A program made the position numbers and the translations under genes. Shown in pieces: positions 25,562 through 35,839 of a stretch of DNA of 64,000 bases (its first letter is position 1; the number at the start of each line of letters is the position of its first letter). The notes beneath the pieces were generated by a model that worked only from the letters and a program-made list of their open reading frames with translations, was not told the origin of the DNA and searched no databases. Origin of the DNA: an uncultured Pelagibacteraceae bacterium (GTDB taxonomy: Bacteria > Pseudomonadota > Alphaproteobacteria > Pelagibacterales > Pelagibacteraceae); the NCBI GenBank assembly GCA_902569105.1, contig CACFTE010000001.1, forward strand, positions 141,448-205,447, written 5' to 3'.

Positions 25562-27423
25562 TCGTGGAAAAAGTTATATATTTTTTTTGCAACTTTTTCC
25601 TCTACTCCTTCAACTGATTTAATTTCATCTAAACTAGCGGATTCTACAGCTCGAGCTGATCCAAAATGGTTTAAAAGAGCTCTTTTTCTAATAGAACCAA
25701 TACCTTCTATTTGATCCAGTAGTGATTTACTTATTCCCCTTTTTCTTTTTGCTCTATGGGCACTTATAGCGAATCTATGAGCTTCGTCCCTTATTCTTTG
25801 AAGAAAAAAAAGAGTTGGATCATTTTTTTCAAATTTAAAATCTTTACCATTATGAAAAAAAGTTTCATTTCCACTATTTCTAAATTTACCTTTGGCAATT
25901 GCAACTATTGGAATGTCATGAAGCCCTAGCTCGTTCATTGTTTCTCTTGCTGCCGAATATTGACCTTTTCCACCATCAATTAGAACTAGATCAGGCATCG
26001 TAAGATAATTGTCTTTTTCTTGAACAGCTCTTTTAAATCTTCTATTTAGTACTTCTCTCATCATCCCATAATCATCTTGTTCATTTTTTTCAATTTTTAT
26101 ATTAAATTTTCTATATCTTTTTTTAATAAAACCTTCTTCACCGTAAGTAATTAAAGCGCCAACACTGTTAGAACCTTGGATATGACTGTTATCATAAACT
26201 TCAACTAAATTTATATTATTTTCTAAATCAAACTTTCTAGTAACTTCATCAAAAAGTTCTTTGTTATTTTGACTTTCGTAAATTTTTCTATTTAAACTGT
26301 CTTTTGCATTTTTTATTGCTTGATTAATTACATTTAATTTAGATCCTTTTTTTGCAACAGAAATATTAATTTGTTTACCTTCTTTTTTTGTGAGCGCCTT
26401 CTCAATTAGATCTTTTTCTTTTATTTCTTCACTGATTATAATTGAACTTGGTACGCTTTTATTTTCGTAAAACTGAGACACAAATGAATTTAATATCTCA
26501 TTTAAAGTTTCGTCTGGATCATGTTTTGGGAAAAAAGCTTGATTACCCCAATTTTGTTTAGATCTATAGAAAAAAACCTGAACACATGTCTTGCCAGACT
26601 CTTTGTATCCAGCAATTACATCTGCTTCAACCAGATTAGCTTCATTAACTCTTTGCGAGGATTGAATTATGTTAAGTGACTTAATTCTATCTCTTAAAAT
26701 TGCTGCTTTTTCAAAATCTAAGTCTTCACTTGATTTTTCCATTTCTAAAGAAAGATTTTTTTGAATTTTTCTAGATTTACCAGATACAAATTCTATAGCA
26801 TCTTCTACAGATTTTTTGTAATCATCTTCTTTTACATACCCAACACATGGACCAGAACACCTTTTGATTTGATACAATATACACGGTCTTTCTCTGTTTT
26901 TAAATACAGTGTCATCACAAACTCTTAATTGAAATATTTTTTGGATCATTTTGATAGTCCAATTAGCTGATCCAGCAGAAGCAAATGGTCCAAAGAAAAA
27001 ACCTTCTCTATTTTTTTTGCCTCTATGTCTTTTTATTTGAGGCCATCTATCTTTATTTCCAATAAAAATGAATGGAAAAGATTTATCATCCCTTAACAAA
27101 ATATTAAATCTTGGTTTAAATTTTTTAATTAAATTTGCCTCTAAAAGTAGAGCTTCACTTTCATTTGAAGTAGTAGTTATCTCAAGTTTTGCTGTTTGAG
27201 ACAACATTCTCTCTGTTCTAATTATATGATTTTTTTCTGATACATAACTTTTTAATCTATTTGGAAGATTTTTTGCTTTACCAACATACAGAACTTCATT
27301 TTTGGAATTTAACATTCTATATACCCCTGGAAGCTTCGGAACCAGTGGTATTTCTTTTTTGATAACTTCTTTGCCTATATCAGAGCTGACCATAACTTCT
27401 TTTTTTAGAAATTTGAATTCCAA
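25558..27423 (-). CDS. uvrC: Excinuclease ABC subunit C
   Basis: A 621-residue nuclease subunit of nucleotide excision repair. Domains in order: GIY-YIG nuclease (GVYRML to [10 protein letters not shown], about 34-110), a UVR UvrB-binding motif ([13 protein letters not shown], about 235-248), the RNase H-like C-terminal nuclease ([17 protein letters not shown], about 398-415; VLIDGGKGQ) and tandem helix-hairpin-helix motifs at the end. The first ATG at 27423 overlaps folB by 44 nt; M11 (27393) would cut this to 14 nt and is an equally good start. It is inside a run uvrB-SDR-folB-uvrC-pgsA. Confidence 0.96.
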   Translation of the reverse strand: MEFKFLKKEVMVSSDIGKEVIKKEIPLVPKLPGVYRMLNSKNEVLYVGKAKNLPNRLKSYVSEKNHIIRTERMLSQTAKLEITTTSNESEALLLEANLIKKFKPRFNILLRDDKSFPFIFIGNKDRWPQIKRHRGKKNREGFFFGPFASAGSANWTIKMIQKIFQLRVCDDTVFKNRERPCILYQIKRCSGPCVGYVKEDDYKKSVEDAIEFVSGKSRKIQKNLSLEMEKSSEDLDFEKAAILRDRIKSLNIIQSSQRVNEANLVEADVIAGYKESGKTCVQVFFYRSKQNWGNQAFFPKHDPDETLNEILNSFVSQFYENKSVPSSIIISEEIKEKDLIEKALTKKEGKQINISVAKKGSKLNVINQAIKNAKDSLNRKIYESQNNKELFDEVTRKFDLENNINLVEVYDNSHIQGSNSVGALITYGEEGFIKKRYRKFNIKIEKNEQDDYGMMREVLNRRFKRAVQEKDNYLTMPDLVLIDGGKGQYSAARETMNELGLHDIPIVAIAKGKFRNSGNETFFHNGKDFKFEKNDPTLFFLQRIRDEAHRFAISAHRAKRKRGISKSLLDQIEGIGSIRKRALLNHFGSARAVESASLDEIKSVEGVEEKVAKKIYNFFHE

Positions 27424-27805
27424 CAGAGGAGCAATCTTTTAAAATTTCTAATTTTTCAATTTGAAGACTAATTTTATCAATTCTTCTGTCCTTGAATAAT
27501 TCATCAAACACATCTTCGGCCAATGTTTCTAAAAAGTTATAGTGTTTATTTTTGACTAATTTCTTAATTAATTTTACAATTTTTGCATAATTTACAATTG
27601 ATTTTAAATCTTTGTCATTTGAAGGTTTTTTATCTTCATAATCAATCTCTAGAGAAAATTTTACTTTTTGAGGTTTTTCTTTTTCAAAATCGTAATAACC
27701 GAGCTTTAAATCAAGTATAAGTTCTTTTATAAGAACTTTCTTTTCATAGTTAAATAAGCTTTTATTCTTTTCAATCTTTACAACTGTAAAATTACTTTTC
27801 TTCAT
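27380..27805 (-). CDS. folB: Dihydroneopterin aldolase-like protein
   Basis: A 141-residue protein of the tunneling-fold FolB family. The core [35 protein letters not shown] region (about 23-55) and the later [16 protein letters not shown] and [10 protein letters not shown] segments match FolB, including the active-site E in the LETLAE motif. It would cleave dihydroneopterin to 6-hydroxymethyl-dihydropterin in folate synthesis. The first 20 residues are an extra N-terminal extension. It overlaps the SDR gene by 4 nt, and that SDR looks like a pteridine reductase, which supports a shared pterin/folate role. Confidence 0.85.
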   Translation of the reverse strand: MKKSNFTVVKIEKNKSLFNYEKKVLIKELILDLKLGYYDFEKEKPQKVKFSLEIDYEDKKPSNDKDLKSIVNYAKIVKLIKKLVKNKHYNFLETLAEDVFDELFKDRRIDKISLQIEKLEILKDCSSVGIQISKKRSYGQL

Positions 27806-28557
27806 TCTTTAATTCTCATTATATCTGGTGTTTGCCAGTTTAAACTTTGACCGCTATCTATTGCTAATACCTGACCAGTAATAGAGCTGTTTTTAATAAA
27901 GAAGTCAACAGCGTTACAAATTTCTCTGACATCCACCTGCTTTTTCAAAGGTGTTGCTAAATATTGTTTTTTAAAGTGTTTTTCAGACTGTCTTTTGTTT
28001 TTAATTGTTGGTCCTGGCGCAATACCATTTACTCTTATATTTGGTGATAAGCTCATAGCACTGGTTTTGGTCAATGTATAAAGGCCTGTTTTACTCAATG
28101 TATATGAAAAGAAAAAAGGAGTTAATTTAAAAACTCTCTGATCAATAATATTTATAATATTGTTATCTTTTCCTCTGACATTTTTTGAGAAAGCTTTTGT
28201 TAATAAGGCAGGAGCTCTAAGATTTGTATTTAAGTGATTACCCCAGCTTTTACCATTAAAATTTTCTATTTTATCATTTTCGAATAGAGAAGCATTGTTT
28301 ACCAGGCAATCAAAATATTTAAGCTTAGATTTAGAAAATTTAATTATTTTATTTATATCTGACTCTTTGCTTAGATCTCCTTGTATTAAAAAAACTTTAG
28401 TACCATTTTTCCCTAATTCTTTTTTTAAAATTTCTGCTTTAGATCTTGATTTATTATAATGAATTATTATTTCTTTGTCTGCACCAGATAACTTTCTAGC
28501 AATAGCAGCCCCAACTCTAGTCGCGCCTCCAGTAATTATTATCTTCCGTGCTTCCAC
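27802..28557 (-). CDS. Pteridine reductase-like short-chain dehydrogenase (FolM/PTR1 type)
   Basis: A 251-residue SDR. The nucleotide-binding glycine motif is TGGATRVG (9-16) and the NNAS motif is at 87-90. The active site has Y152 and K156 in YxxxK, but the usual catalytic serine is replaced by D139 in INIIDQR. The same D, Y, K spacing (13 and 17 residues) is characteristic of PTR1-type pteridine reductases. It overlaps folB by 4 nt, so reduction of a pterin or dihydrofolate is a good inference. The gene overlaps uvrB by 19 nt. Confidence 0.8.
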   Translation of the reverse strand: MEARKIIITGGATRVGAAIARKLSGADKEIIIHYNKSRSKAEILKKELGKNGTKVFLIQGDLSKESDINKIIKFSKSKLKYFDCLVNNASLFENDKIENFNGKSWGNHLNTNLRAPALLTKAFSKNVRGKDNNIINIIDQRVFKLTPFFFSYTLSKTGLYTLTKTSAMSLSPNIRVNGIAPGPTIKNKRQSEKHFKKQYLATPLKKQVDVREICNAVDFFIKNSSITGQVLAIDSGQSLNWQTPDIMRIKE

Positions 28558-30713
28558 TTTTTATCTCTCTTTTTAGTTACTTTAGTTCCAGGCATACCCA
28601 TTGTTGATCTTCCTTTGGGATAAAGTTTATTTTTTAAATCATACTGTCTTACCTTAGGATTTAAAGTTATTTCTAGCTCTGTACTTTCTAATTTTCTTAT
28701 TTCATCTCTAATTTTTGCAGCTTCCTCGAATTCTAGGTTTGATGCAGCTTCCTTCATCCTTTTGTTTAATCCTTTTAAGTGTTTTTTTAAGTTTCCACCA
28801 ATGTTTGATCCTTCGCTAATTTGCACATAATCTTTTTCATATACACTTTCTAAAATATCAGATATTTCCTTTTTGACTGATTTAGCATCTATATTATTTT
28901 TTATGTTATATGCTAATTGAATTTCTCTTCTTCTATTTGTTTCACTTACAGCTTTTTTTATACTTTTAGTTTCTTTATCAGCATAAAGAATTACTTTACC
29001 ATCAACATTTCTTGCTGCTCTTCCGATTGTTTGAATTAAAGATGTTTCAGATCTTAAAAAACCTTCTTTATCTGCATCTAAAATACCTACCAGAGCACAT
29101 TCGGGAATATCTAATCCCTCTCTTAATAAATTAATTCCAACTAAAACATCGAAGACACCCATCCTTAAATCCCTCATAATTTCTATTCTTTCTAAAGTGT
29201 CGATGTCTGAATGAAGATATCGAACTTTAATTCCATTTTCATGAAGATACTCGGTTAAATCTTCTGCCATTTTTTTTGTTAAGGTTGTAACTAATACTCT
29301 ATTATTGCCTTTAACTACTTCCTTACATTCATGCATTAAATCATCAACCTGATTTTTGGCTGGTCTAATTTCTACAACTGGATCAATTAAGCCAGTTGGT
29401 CTAATAACTTGATCAATATGTTTTCCTTTAGTTTGATCCAGTTCCCATGGTCCTGGAGTTGCAGATACAAATATAGTCTGAGTTCTCATAGCATCCCATT
29501 CTTCAAATTTAAGTGGACGATTATCCATACATGATGGAAGTCTAAATCCATACTCTGCTAATGTACTCTTTCTTGATCTATCTCCTTTAAACATACCATT
29601 TAATTGTGGAACTGTTACGTGACTTTCATCAACAAATACTAATGTGTTATCGGGAAAGTATTCAAACAGTGTAGGAGGCGGCTCTCCAGGTTTTCTACCA
29701 GATAAGAATCTTGAATAATTCTCAATCCCTGCACAAGATCCTGTAGCCTCTATCATCTCTAAATCAAATTTAGTTCTTTCCTCTAATCTTTGGGCCTCTA
29801 ATAATTTATTTTGTTCTTTGAATTTTTTTAATGTAATTTCTAATTCTTTTTTTATTTTTAATATGGCTTGTTCAATGGTTGGTTTTGGAGTTATATAATG
29901 ACTGTTTGCATAGATCTTCACTAAATTTAAAGGTTTAACAGTATCACCAGTCAAAGGATCAAACTCTTCAATATTTTCTAATTTTTCTCCAAACAATGAA
30001 AGTCTCCAAGCTCTATCCTCCAAATGACTTGGAAAAATTTCCAAATATTCACCTCTTGCTCTAAATGTTCCTCGATAAAAATTTTGATCATTTCTTTTAT
30101 ATTGCAACGCAACCAATGATCTAATTATTTGTTCTCTATCATATTCATAATTTTTTTTTAAGGTCAAAGTCATTTTACTATATGCCTCAACAGAACCTAA
30201 ACCGTAAATACAAGATACACTGGCAACTATTACAACATCATCTCTTTCTAAAAGAGATCTTGTTGCAGAGTGTCTCATTCTATCAATTTGTTCATTAATG
30301 GATGCCTCTTTCTCAATGTAAGTGTCTGATCTTGGTACATAGGCTTCAGGAGTATAGTAGTCGTAGTAAGACACAAAATATTCAACAGCATTTTCCGGAA
30401 AAAAAGTTTTCATCTCTCCATAAAGTTGAGCTGCTAGAGTTTTATTTGGTGCAAGGATTAATGCTGGCCTATTAGTTTCTTCTATAACTTTAGCCATTGT
30501 GAACGTTTTACCTGAACCAGTTACCCCAAGCAGAACTTGATTAAATTCACCTTTTTTTGCAGAACCTACTAATTTTTTTATGGCATCTGGCTGATCTCCA
30601 GCGGGTTTAAAGTCAGTAATAAGTTTAAATTCCTTTCCACCCTCAAGTTTACCAGCTACTTGTGGATTTCTGCTCTGAATTTCTGTAATTAAGTCTTGAT
30701 ATGTATTTTCCAT
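28539..30713 (-). CDS. uvrB: Excinuclease ABC subunit B
   Basis: A 724-residue damage-recognition helicase-like subunit. Walker A is GVTGSGKT (63-70), the damage-probing beta-hairpin carries [13 protein letters not shown], and the helicase motifs DESHVT and GRAARN are present. A C-terminal UVR domain ([16 protein letters not shown], about 660-672) binds UvrC. Length exceeds E. coli UvrB (673 residues) by about 50, mostly at the basic C-terminus and an N-terminal 25-residue lead. It is the first gene of the minus-strand run and starts 36 nt from aspC on the other strand. Confidence 0.97.
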   Translation of the reverse strand: MENTYQDLITEIQSRNPQVAGKLEGGKEFKLITDFKPAGDQPDAIKKLVGSAKKGEFNQVLLGVTGSGKTFTMAKVIEETNRPALILAPNKTLAAQLYGEMKTFFPENAVEYFVSYYDYYTPEAYVPRSDTYIEKEASINEQIDRMRHSATRSLLERDDVVIVASVSCIYGLGSVEAYSKMTLTLKKNYEYDREQIIRSLVALQYKRNDQNFYRGTFRARGEYLEIFPSHLEDRAWRLSLFGEKLENIEEFDPLTGDTVKPLNLVKIYANSHYITPKPTIEQAILKIKKELEITLKKFKEQNKLLEAQRLEERTKFDLEMIEATGSCAGIENYSRFLSGRKPGEPPPTLFEYFPDNTLVFVDESHVTVPQLNGMFKGDRSRKSTLAEYGFRLPSCMDNRPLKFEEWDAMRTQTIFVSATPGPWELDQTKGKHIDQVIRPTGLIDPVVEIRPAKNQVDDLMHECKEVVKGNNRVLVTTLTKKMAEDLTEYLHENGIKVRYLHSDIDTLERIEIMRDLRMGVFDVLVGINLLREGLDIPECALVGILDADKEGFLRSETSLIQTIGRAARNVDGKVILYADKETKSIKKAVSETNRRREIQLAYNIKNNIDAKSVKKEISDILESVYEKDYVQISEGSNIGGNLKKHLKGLNKRMKEAASNLEFEEAAKIRDEIRKLESTELEITLNPKVRQYDLKNKLYPKGRSTMGMPGTKVTKKRDKKWKHGR

Positions 30714-30737
30714 AAAGTAAAGAAGGTATTAAATTAA

Positions 30738-31949
<1,212 letters not shown>

Positions 31950-31952
31950 AAA

Positions 31953-32606
31953 GTGAAAACTGCATTAATTTTTGGATCATCAGGGTTAGTTGGTAAAAAC
32001 TTATTAAATCAAATTATAAATAATTCAAATTACTCAAAAGTTAAAATTTTTGTCAGATCTTCTCCTGACATTTCTGATCGAAAAATTGAGATTATAAATA
32101 CAGATTTTAAGGATTTGGAAATAATTACAAATCTAATAACTGGAGATGATTGTTTTTTTTGTATTGGAACAACTAAAAAAAACTCTCCAAATAAAAGTGA
32201 ATACAGAAGAGTTGAGCTTGATCTTCCAAAAAAAATTGCTCAAATTAGCAAATCTAATAATGTTAAATCTTTCATATTTGTTTCATCTGGATTTGCTGAT
32301 CCAAAAAATTCTGGAGATTATCTAAAATTCAAAGGTTTAGTAGAGGAAGAAATTAAAAGTCTAAATTTTGAGAAAATTGGAATTTTGAGGCCATCATTTT
32401 TATTGGGAAATAGAAAAGAAAATAGAGTAGGTGAAAAAATTGGAATTTTTATATTTAAACTATTATCACCTATATTTGTTGGTCCAATTAAGAAAATGAA
32501 ACCAATTCACTCAGAAAAAGTTGCTAAAGCAATGATAAAAATTGCAAATGAAAACATTCAAAAAACAATTTTTGAGTCTAATGAAATTTCAGATTTAGTG
32601 AGATAG
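31953..32606 (+). CDS. NAD(P)-binding Rossmann protein (atypical SDR, HTATIP2-like)
   Basis: A 217-residue protein starting with GTG at 31953, 3 nt after aspC. The N-terminal ALIFGSSGLVGKNLL holds a GxxGxxG nucleotide site, and the centre has FIFVSSGFADPKNSGDYLKFKGLVE, an atypical-SDR active region without the canonical YxxxK. The pattern resembles the NAD(P)H-binding HTATIP2/Fmp52 group. Substrate is unknown. Its last 12 nt overlap the trxB 3' end on the opposite strand. Confidence 0.7.
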   Translation: MKTALIFGSSGLVGKNLLNQIINNSNYSKVKIFVRSSPDISDRKIEIINTDFKDLEIITNLITGDDCFFCIGTTKKNSPNKSEYRRVELDLPKKIAQISKSNNVKSFIFVSSGFADPKNSGDYLKFKGLVEEEIKSLNFEKIGILRPSFLLGNRKENRVGEKIGIFIFKLLSPIFVGPIKKMKPIHSEKVAKAMIKIANENIQKTIFESNEISDLVR

Positions 32607-33539
32607 AAATTTTTCAGCTTCTAGTGCTGCCATACAGCCCATTCCTGCAGCAGTAACAGCTTGTCTAAATATTTTATCTTTAACATCACCGGCCGCAAAA
32701 ACACCAGGCACATTAGTTTCAGTAGAATCTGCTTTAGTTACAAGATATCCTTCTTTATCCATCTCAAGCTGGTTTTTGAACAATTCAGTTGCAGGATCAT
32801 GTCCTATAGCAATAAAAAGACCATCTATTTTTAGTTCTTTATTTTCATTTGTTTTTACATTTTTTATTTTTAAACCAGTTACATTTTTAGGATCTTTGTC
32901 ACCAATTACTTCTTCAACTACTGTATCCCAAATTATTTCGATTTTTTTATTATCCATTAATTTTTTTTGAAGCATTTTCTCTGCTCTCAACGAGTCTCTT
33001 CTATGTATTAATTGAACTTTTGATGCAAATTTAGTTAAAAACATTGCTTCCTCAACAGCCGCGTTACCTCCACCAACAACAGCAACCGTTTTATCTTTAA
33101 AGAAAAATCCATCACATGTTGCACATGCAGAAACTCCAAACCCTCTAAAATTTTGCTCAGAGTCTAGTTGTAACCATCTGGCTTGAGCGCCCGTAGATAT
33201 AATTATAGAGTCAGCTGTATATACTTGCCCGCTATCTCCAACTGCTTCAAATGGATTTTTTTTTAAATCTACTGATTTAATATGATCTTGTATCATTTCA
33301 GTTCCAACAGCTTCAGCTTGACCTTTCATCTGATCCATTAGCCAAGGTCCTTGAATTACCTCAGAAAATCCTGGGTAATTTTCCACATCTGTTGTAGTCG
33401 TTAATTGTCCACCAGGCTGAATTCCATGAACTAAAATAGGTTTTAACATGGCTCTTGCCGCATAAACTGCAGCAGTGTATCCAGCTGGTCCTGATCCAAT
33501 TATTAACACTTTTGTATGTTTAGTTGGATTTTGTGTCAT
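32595..33539 (-). CDS. trxB: Thioredoxin-disulfide reductase
   Basis: A 314-residue flavoenzyme. FAD binds at GSGPAG (15-20), the redox-active pair is C139-A-T-C142 followed by DGFFFKDK, and NADPH binds at GGGNAA. The C-terminal GVFAAGDV is the second FAD motif. It keeps thioredoxin reduced with NADPH. The first ATG at 33539 faces the ELM1-like gene at 33561, leaving a 21-nt gap that must hold two promoters. Confidence 0.96.
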   Translation of the reverse strand: MTQNPTKHTKVLIIGSGPAGYTAAVYAARAMLKPILVHGIQPGGQLTTTTDVENYPGFSEVIQGPWLMDQMKGQAEAVGTEMIQDHIKSVDLKKNPFEAVGDSGQVYTADSIIISTGAQARWLQLDSEQNFRGFGVSACATCDGFFFKDKTVAVVGGGNAAVEEAMFLTKFASKVQLIHRRDSLRAEKMLQKKLMDNKKIEIIWDTVVEEVIGDKDPKNVTGLKIKNVKTNENKELKIDGLFIAIGHDPATELFKNQLEMDKEGYLVTKADSTETNVPGVFAAGDVKDKIFRQAVTAAGMGCMAALEAEKFLSH

Positions 33540-33553
33540 ACGGTGTCTATATA
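33524..33553 (+). promoter_or_regulatory. Predicted promoter of the ELM1-like gene
   Basis: TTGGAT (33524-33529), an 18-nt spacer and TATATA (33548-33553). The -10 ends 7 nt before the ATG at 33561, so a leaderless message is expected. The -35 lies inside the first codons of trxB on the other strand. Confidence 0.4.
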
Positions 33554-33560
33554 GTAATTA

Positions 33561-34499
33561 ATGAATAAATTAAAAGGTTTATTATTAACTGAAGGGTTAC
33601 ATGGAATGATAAGTCAGGTTGAGGGCTTAGCAAAAGCACTTGATTTAGATTATTTTCACGAGAAAGTTGAACTGAATAGTCCTTGGAATTTAGTTCCACC
33701 TTCACTAACTCCAAAAAAAAAATTTATTTTCAAGAATCAAATAAACAAAGAATATGATGTTATAATTTCTTGTGGAAGAAAAAGTGTAATACCATCTATC
33801 GTACTTAAAAAAAATTCAAATAAAAAAATTGTAAATATTCATATTCAAAATCCAAAAGTATCCCTTGAAAATTTTGATATTGTAGTCGCTCCAGATCATG
33901 ACAGTTTAGATGGGCCCAATGTATTAATCTCAAAGGGCGCTATTCATTATCTAACATTAGATGAAATTCATAAAGCTAAAGATTATTTGCTAAACAAAAT
34001 AGAAAAACAAAAAGAAGTTGTAACTTTGATTTTAGGCGGACCTACAAAATATTATAATTACGATAACGAAAGCATGATACAGATATTTTCGAAGATCAAT
34101 AAACAGATTCTTGAAAAGAATATGCAATTAATAATAATTCCTTCAAATCGAACTCCAGAAAAAATTATTCAATTCGCAAAAGAGTATTTTAATAAAAATC
34201 GTTTAATAGTAGATAGTGTAGATAAACAAGCATATCTATCAAGTTTAGCACTAGCCAAGTATATAATTGTTACATGTGATTCGAGTTCCATGATTTCCGA
34301 GGCAGCTCTTACTGGAAAACCTGTTTATGTCGCAATGATTCCAGCAATGAGGAATGATATAAGATTTCAAAAGTTTAGAAATCTATTAGAAAGCATGAAT
34401 ATAATTAGAAAATTAGAAGACAGCCTAGACACTTGGAGCTATGAAAAATTAGATGAAACAAATAGAATAGCAAAACAAATAAAAGAAAAATTATTTTAA
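33561..34499 (+). CDS. ELM1/DUF1022-family GT-B-fold protein
   Basis: A 312-residue protein with no signal peptide. The start KGLLLTEGLHGMISQVEGLAKAL matches the N-terminus of the ELM1 family, named after a plant mitochondrial fission factor and common in alphaproteobacteria. Other family stretches are HIQNPKVSLENFDIVVAPDHD (about 94-114), a glycine-rich LILGGPTKYY (about 156-165) and TCDSSSMISEAALTGKPVYV (about 237-256), the last resembling a glycosyltransferase nucleotide-sugar site. The bacterial function is unknown. Its stop overlaps the next ATG (TAATG), so it and the 2OG-oxygenase form a coupled pair. Confidence 0.78.
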   Translation: MNKLKGLLLTEGLHGMISQVEGLAKALDLDYFHEKVELNSPWNLVPPSLTPKKKFIFKNQINKEYDVIISCGRKSVIPSIVLKKNSNKKIVNIHIQNPKVSLENFDIVVAPDHDSLDGPNVLISKGAIHYLTLDEIHKAKDYLLNKIEKQKEVVTLILGGPTKYYNYDNESMIQIFSKINKQILEKNMQLIIIPSNRTPEKIIQFAKEYFNKNRLIVDSVDKQAYLSSLALAKYIIVTCDSSSMISEAALTGKPVYVAMIPAMRNDIRFQKFRNLLESMNIIRKLEDSLDTWSYEKLDETNRIAKQIKEKLF

Positions 34500-35161
34500 T
34501 GTCGTTTCTTAATTCAATTAATAATAACTCAAAAAAATTTACTGATCCTTTTGATCATTGGGAGCTGAATAAACCTTTAACAGAGGAACAAATTAACGAA
34601 ATTATTAATGCAGACATAGCAAATCCATCAGAGCACAACCTAAACTATGATGGAACCAGAGCAATAGATGGTGGCGAAGGAAGTTTCAGACAGGGAATCG
34701 TAGACGGTGGGAAAGCTTTAAAATTTAGATGTTTCGTAACAAAAGAAAATACTAATAACTTTCCGCATTTAACAAATTTCATAAACGAGCTTCAAAGTAA
34801 AAAAACTACAGCAAAAGTTTCCGAGTTAACCGGGAAAGATTTATCTAATTCTTATGTAAGAGTAGAAGTTATTTGCGACCGACAAGGTTTTTGGTTAAAG
34901 CCACACTGTGATATTAAAGAAAAATTAATGTCATGTTTATTGTTTGTTAATAAGCATAATGAAAGTGAAGATTTAGGTACTGATTTTTATGATAATAATC
35001 TTAAAAAAGTAAAGACCCTTCCTTACAAAGATAACTACGGTTATTTCTTTACAAGTGGACCAAATACTTGGCACGGCATGGAAAAGAAAGAAATTAAAAA
35101 AGAAAGAAGATGTCTACAAGTAAATTACGTAACTTTCGAAACTGATTGGAAAGTCGATTAA
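34499..35161 (+). CDS. Fe(II)/2-oxoglutarate oxygenase-like protein
   Basis: A 220-residue protein. The double-stranded beta-helix metal triad appears as H136-x-D138 (LKPHCDIKEK) and H192 (NTWHGMEKK), with R203 or R204 as the 2OG-binding arginine about 11 residues later, the spacing seen in prolyl-4-hydroxylase-type enzymes. The substrate is unknown. It is translationally coupled to the ELM1-like gene (one-base overlap), so the two probably act on the same product. It ends in a 4-nt overlap with a tiny ORF on the minus strand. Confidence 0.65.
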   Translation: MSFLNSINNNSKKFTDPFDHWELNKPLTEEQINEIINADIANPSEHNLNYDGTRAIDGGEGSFRQGIVDGGKALKFRCFVTKENTNNFPHLTNFINELQSKKTTAKVSELTGKDLSNSYVRVEVICDRQGFWLKPHCDIKEKLMSCLLFVNKHNESEDLGTDFYDNNLKKVKTLPYKDNYGYFFTSGPNTWHGMEKKEIKKERRCLQVNYVTFETDWKVD

Positions 35162-35262
35162 TTAGCTGAATTCAAAAGTCTGAATAAAGATGCAATAATC
35201 CCGTGACCAGATAATTCAATCGCTATAATAATTATTACAAATAGAATTATTTTTTTGTTCAT
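35158..35262 (-). CDS. Tiny single-pass membrane peptide, unknown function
   Basis: A 34-residue ORF starting at ATG 35262. It begins MNKKIILFVIIIIAIEL, a basic start followed by one hydrophobic helix, and ends in a short amphipathic tail. Its start overlaps the stop of the preceding 41-residue ORF as ATGA, a sign of translational coupling, and its own stop overlaps the 2OG-oxygenase end by 4 nt on the other strand. I do not recognise the family. Being so short it could be spurious, but the precise overlap and operon position argue for a real gene. Confidence 0.45.
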   Translation of the reverse strand: MNKKIILFVIIIIAIELSGHGIIASLFRLLNSAN

Positions 35263-35384
35263 TTAATTAAAATAAATAATATTAACAACACCCAAAAGAA
35301 ACCATAATAGTAGTATATATACTTTTTAGCAAACATTCTTGGTACGCTTTGTGTTTCTTTAAAATTTTTCTTTTTTTGCTTCAT
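35259..35384 (-). CDS. Small membrane protein, unknown function
   Basis: A 41-residue ORF starting at ATG 35384, 8 nt after the MOSC gene stop. The first 20 residues are basic and polar (MKQKKKNFKETQSVPRMFA), followed by a tyrosine-rich YIYYYYG and a hydrophobic helix to the end, with the basic side predicted in the cytoplasm. Its stop overlaps the next small ORF's start (ATGA). Together with the MOSC gene these look like one operon downstream of carB. No family recognised. Confidence 0.5.
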   Translation of the reverse strand: MKQKKKNFKETQSVPRMFAKKYIYYYYGFFWVLLILFILIK

Positions 35385-35392
35385 ACTAGATA

Positions 35393-35839
35393 TTATGTTT
35401 TGATAGTTATTTTGTCTCCAACATTTATTGTCCCAGAGGAAAGAATTTCACACCTTAAACCACCTCTTCTTAAAAACTCTTTTATAATATTGCTTTTGCC
35501 AAGTCTTTGTTGTAGATCTTTACAAGGCCTACATAAATCATTTACTTTTAATTTTATATTACCCACTAGAATTGTTTTACCAACTAAATCATTTAGTTTA
35601 ATATTTCTTGTGATTATATTTCTTCTAAATTCTACATAAGTAAATTTCGTATTAAAAGTATTATTGTAATAATCAATATTTTCACTTTCTATCAGAGTAA
35701 TTTGTTCTCTATCACCGTTGAAATCATGAAAATATCTATCACCTACAATACCTTTTGAGGCAACTACTTCGATGCTTTCTTTTTTTTCTATTTCTTGATT
35801 ATTTTTTTCAGTAATTCCAATTTCATAGACGACAGACAT
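35393..35839 (-). CDS. MOSC-domain protein
   Basis: A 148-residue stand-alone MOSC (MoCo sulfurase C-terminal) domain. It has GIVGDRYFH (30-38), the FRRNIIT segment (71-77) and conserved cysteines C103 and C106 in NDLCRPCKDL; MOSC domains use a cysteine at this point to carry sulfur. Targets are unknown, and no molybdenum cofactor gene is in view. It overlaps the carB stop by one base and is followed by two tiny membrane ORFs. Confidence 0.82.
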   Translation of the reverse strand: MSVVYEIGITEKNNQEIEKKESIEVVASKGIVGDRYFHDFNGDREQITLIESENIDYYNNTFNTKFTYVEFRRNIITRNIKLNDLVGKTILVGNIKLKVNDLCRPCKDLQQRLGKSNIIKEFLRRGGLRCEILSSGTINVGDKITIKT

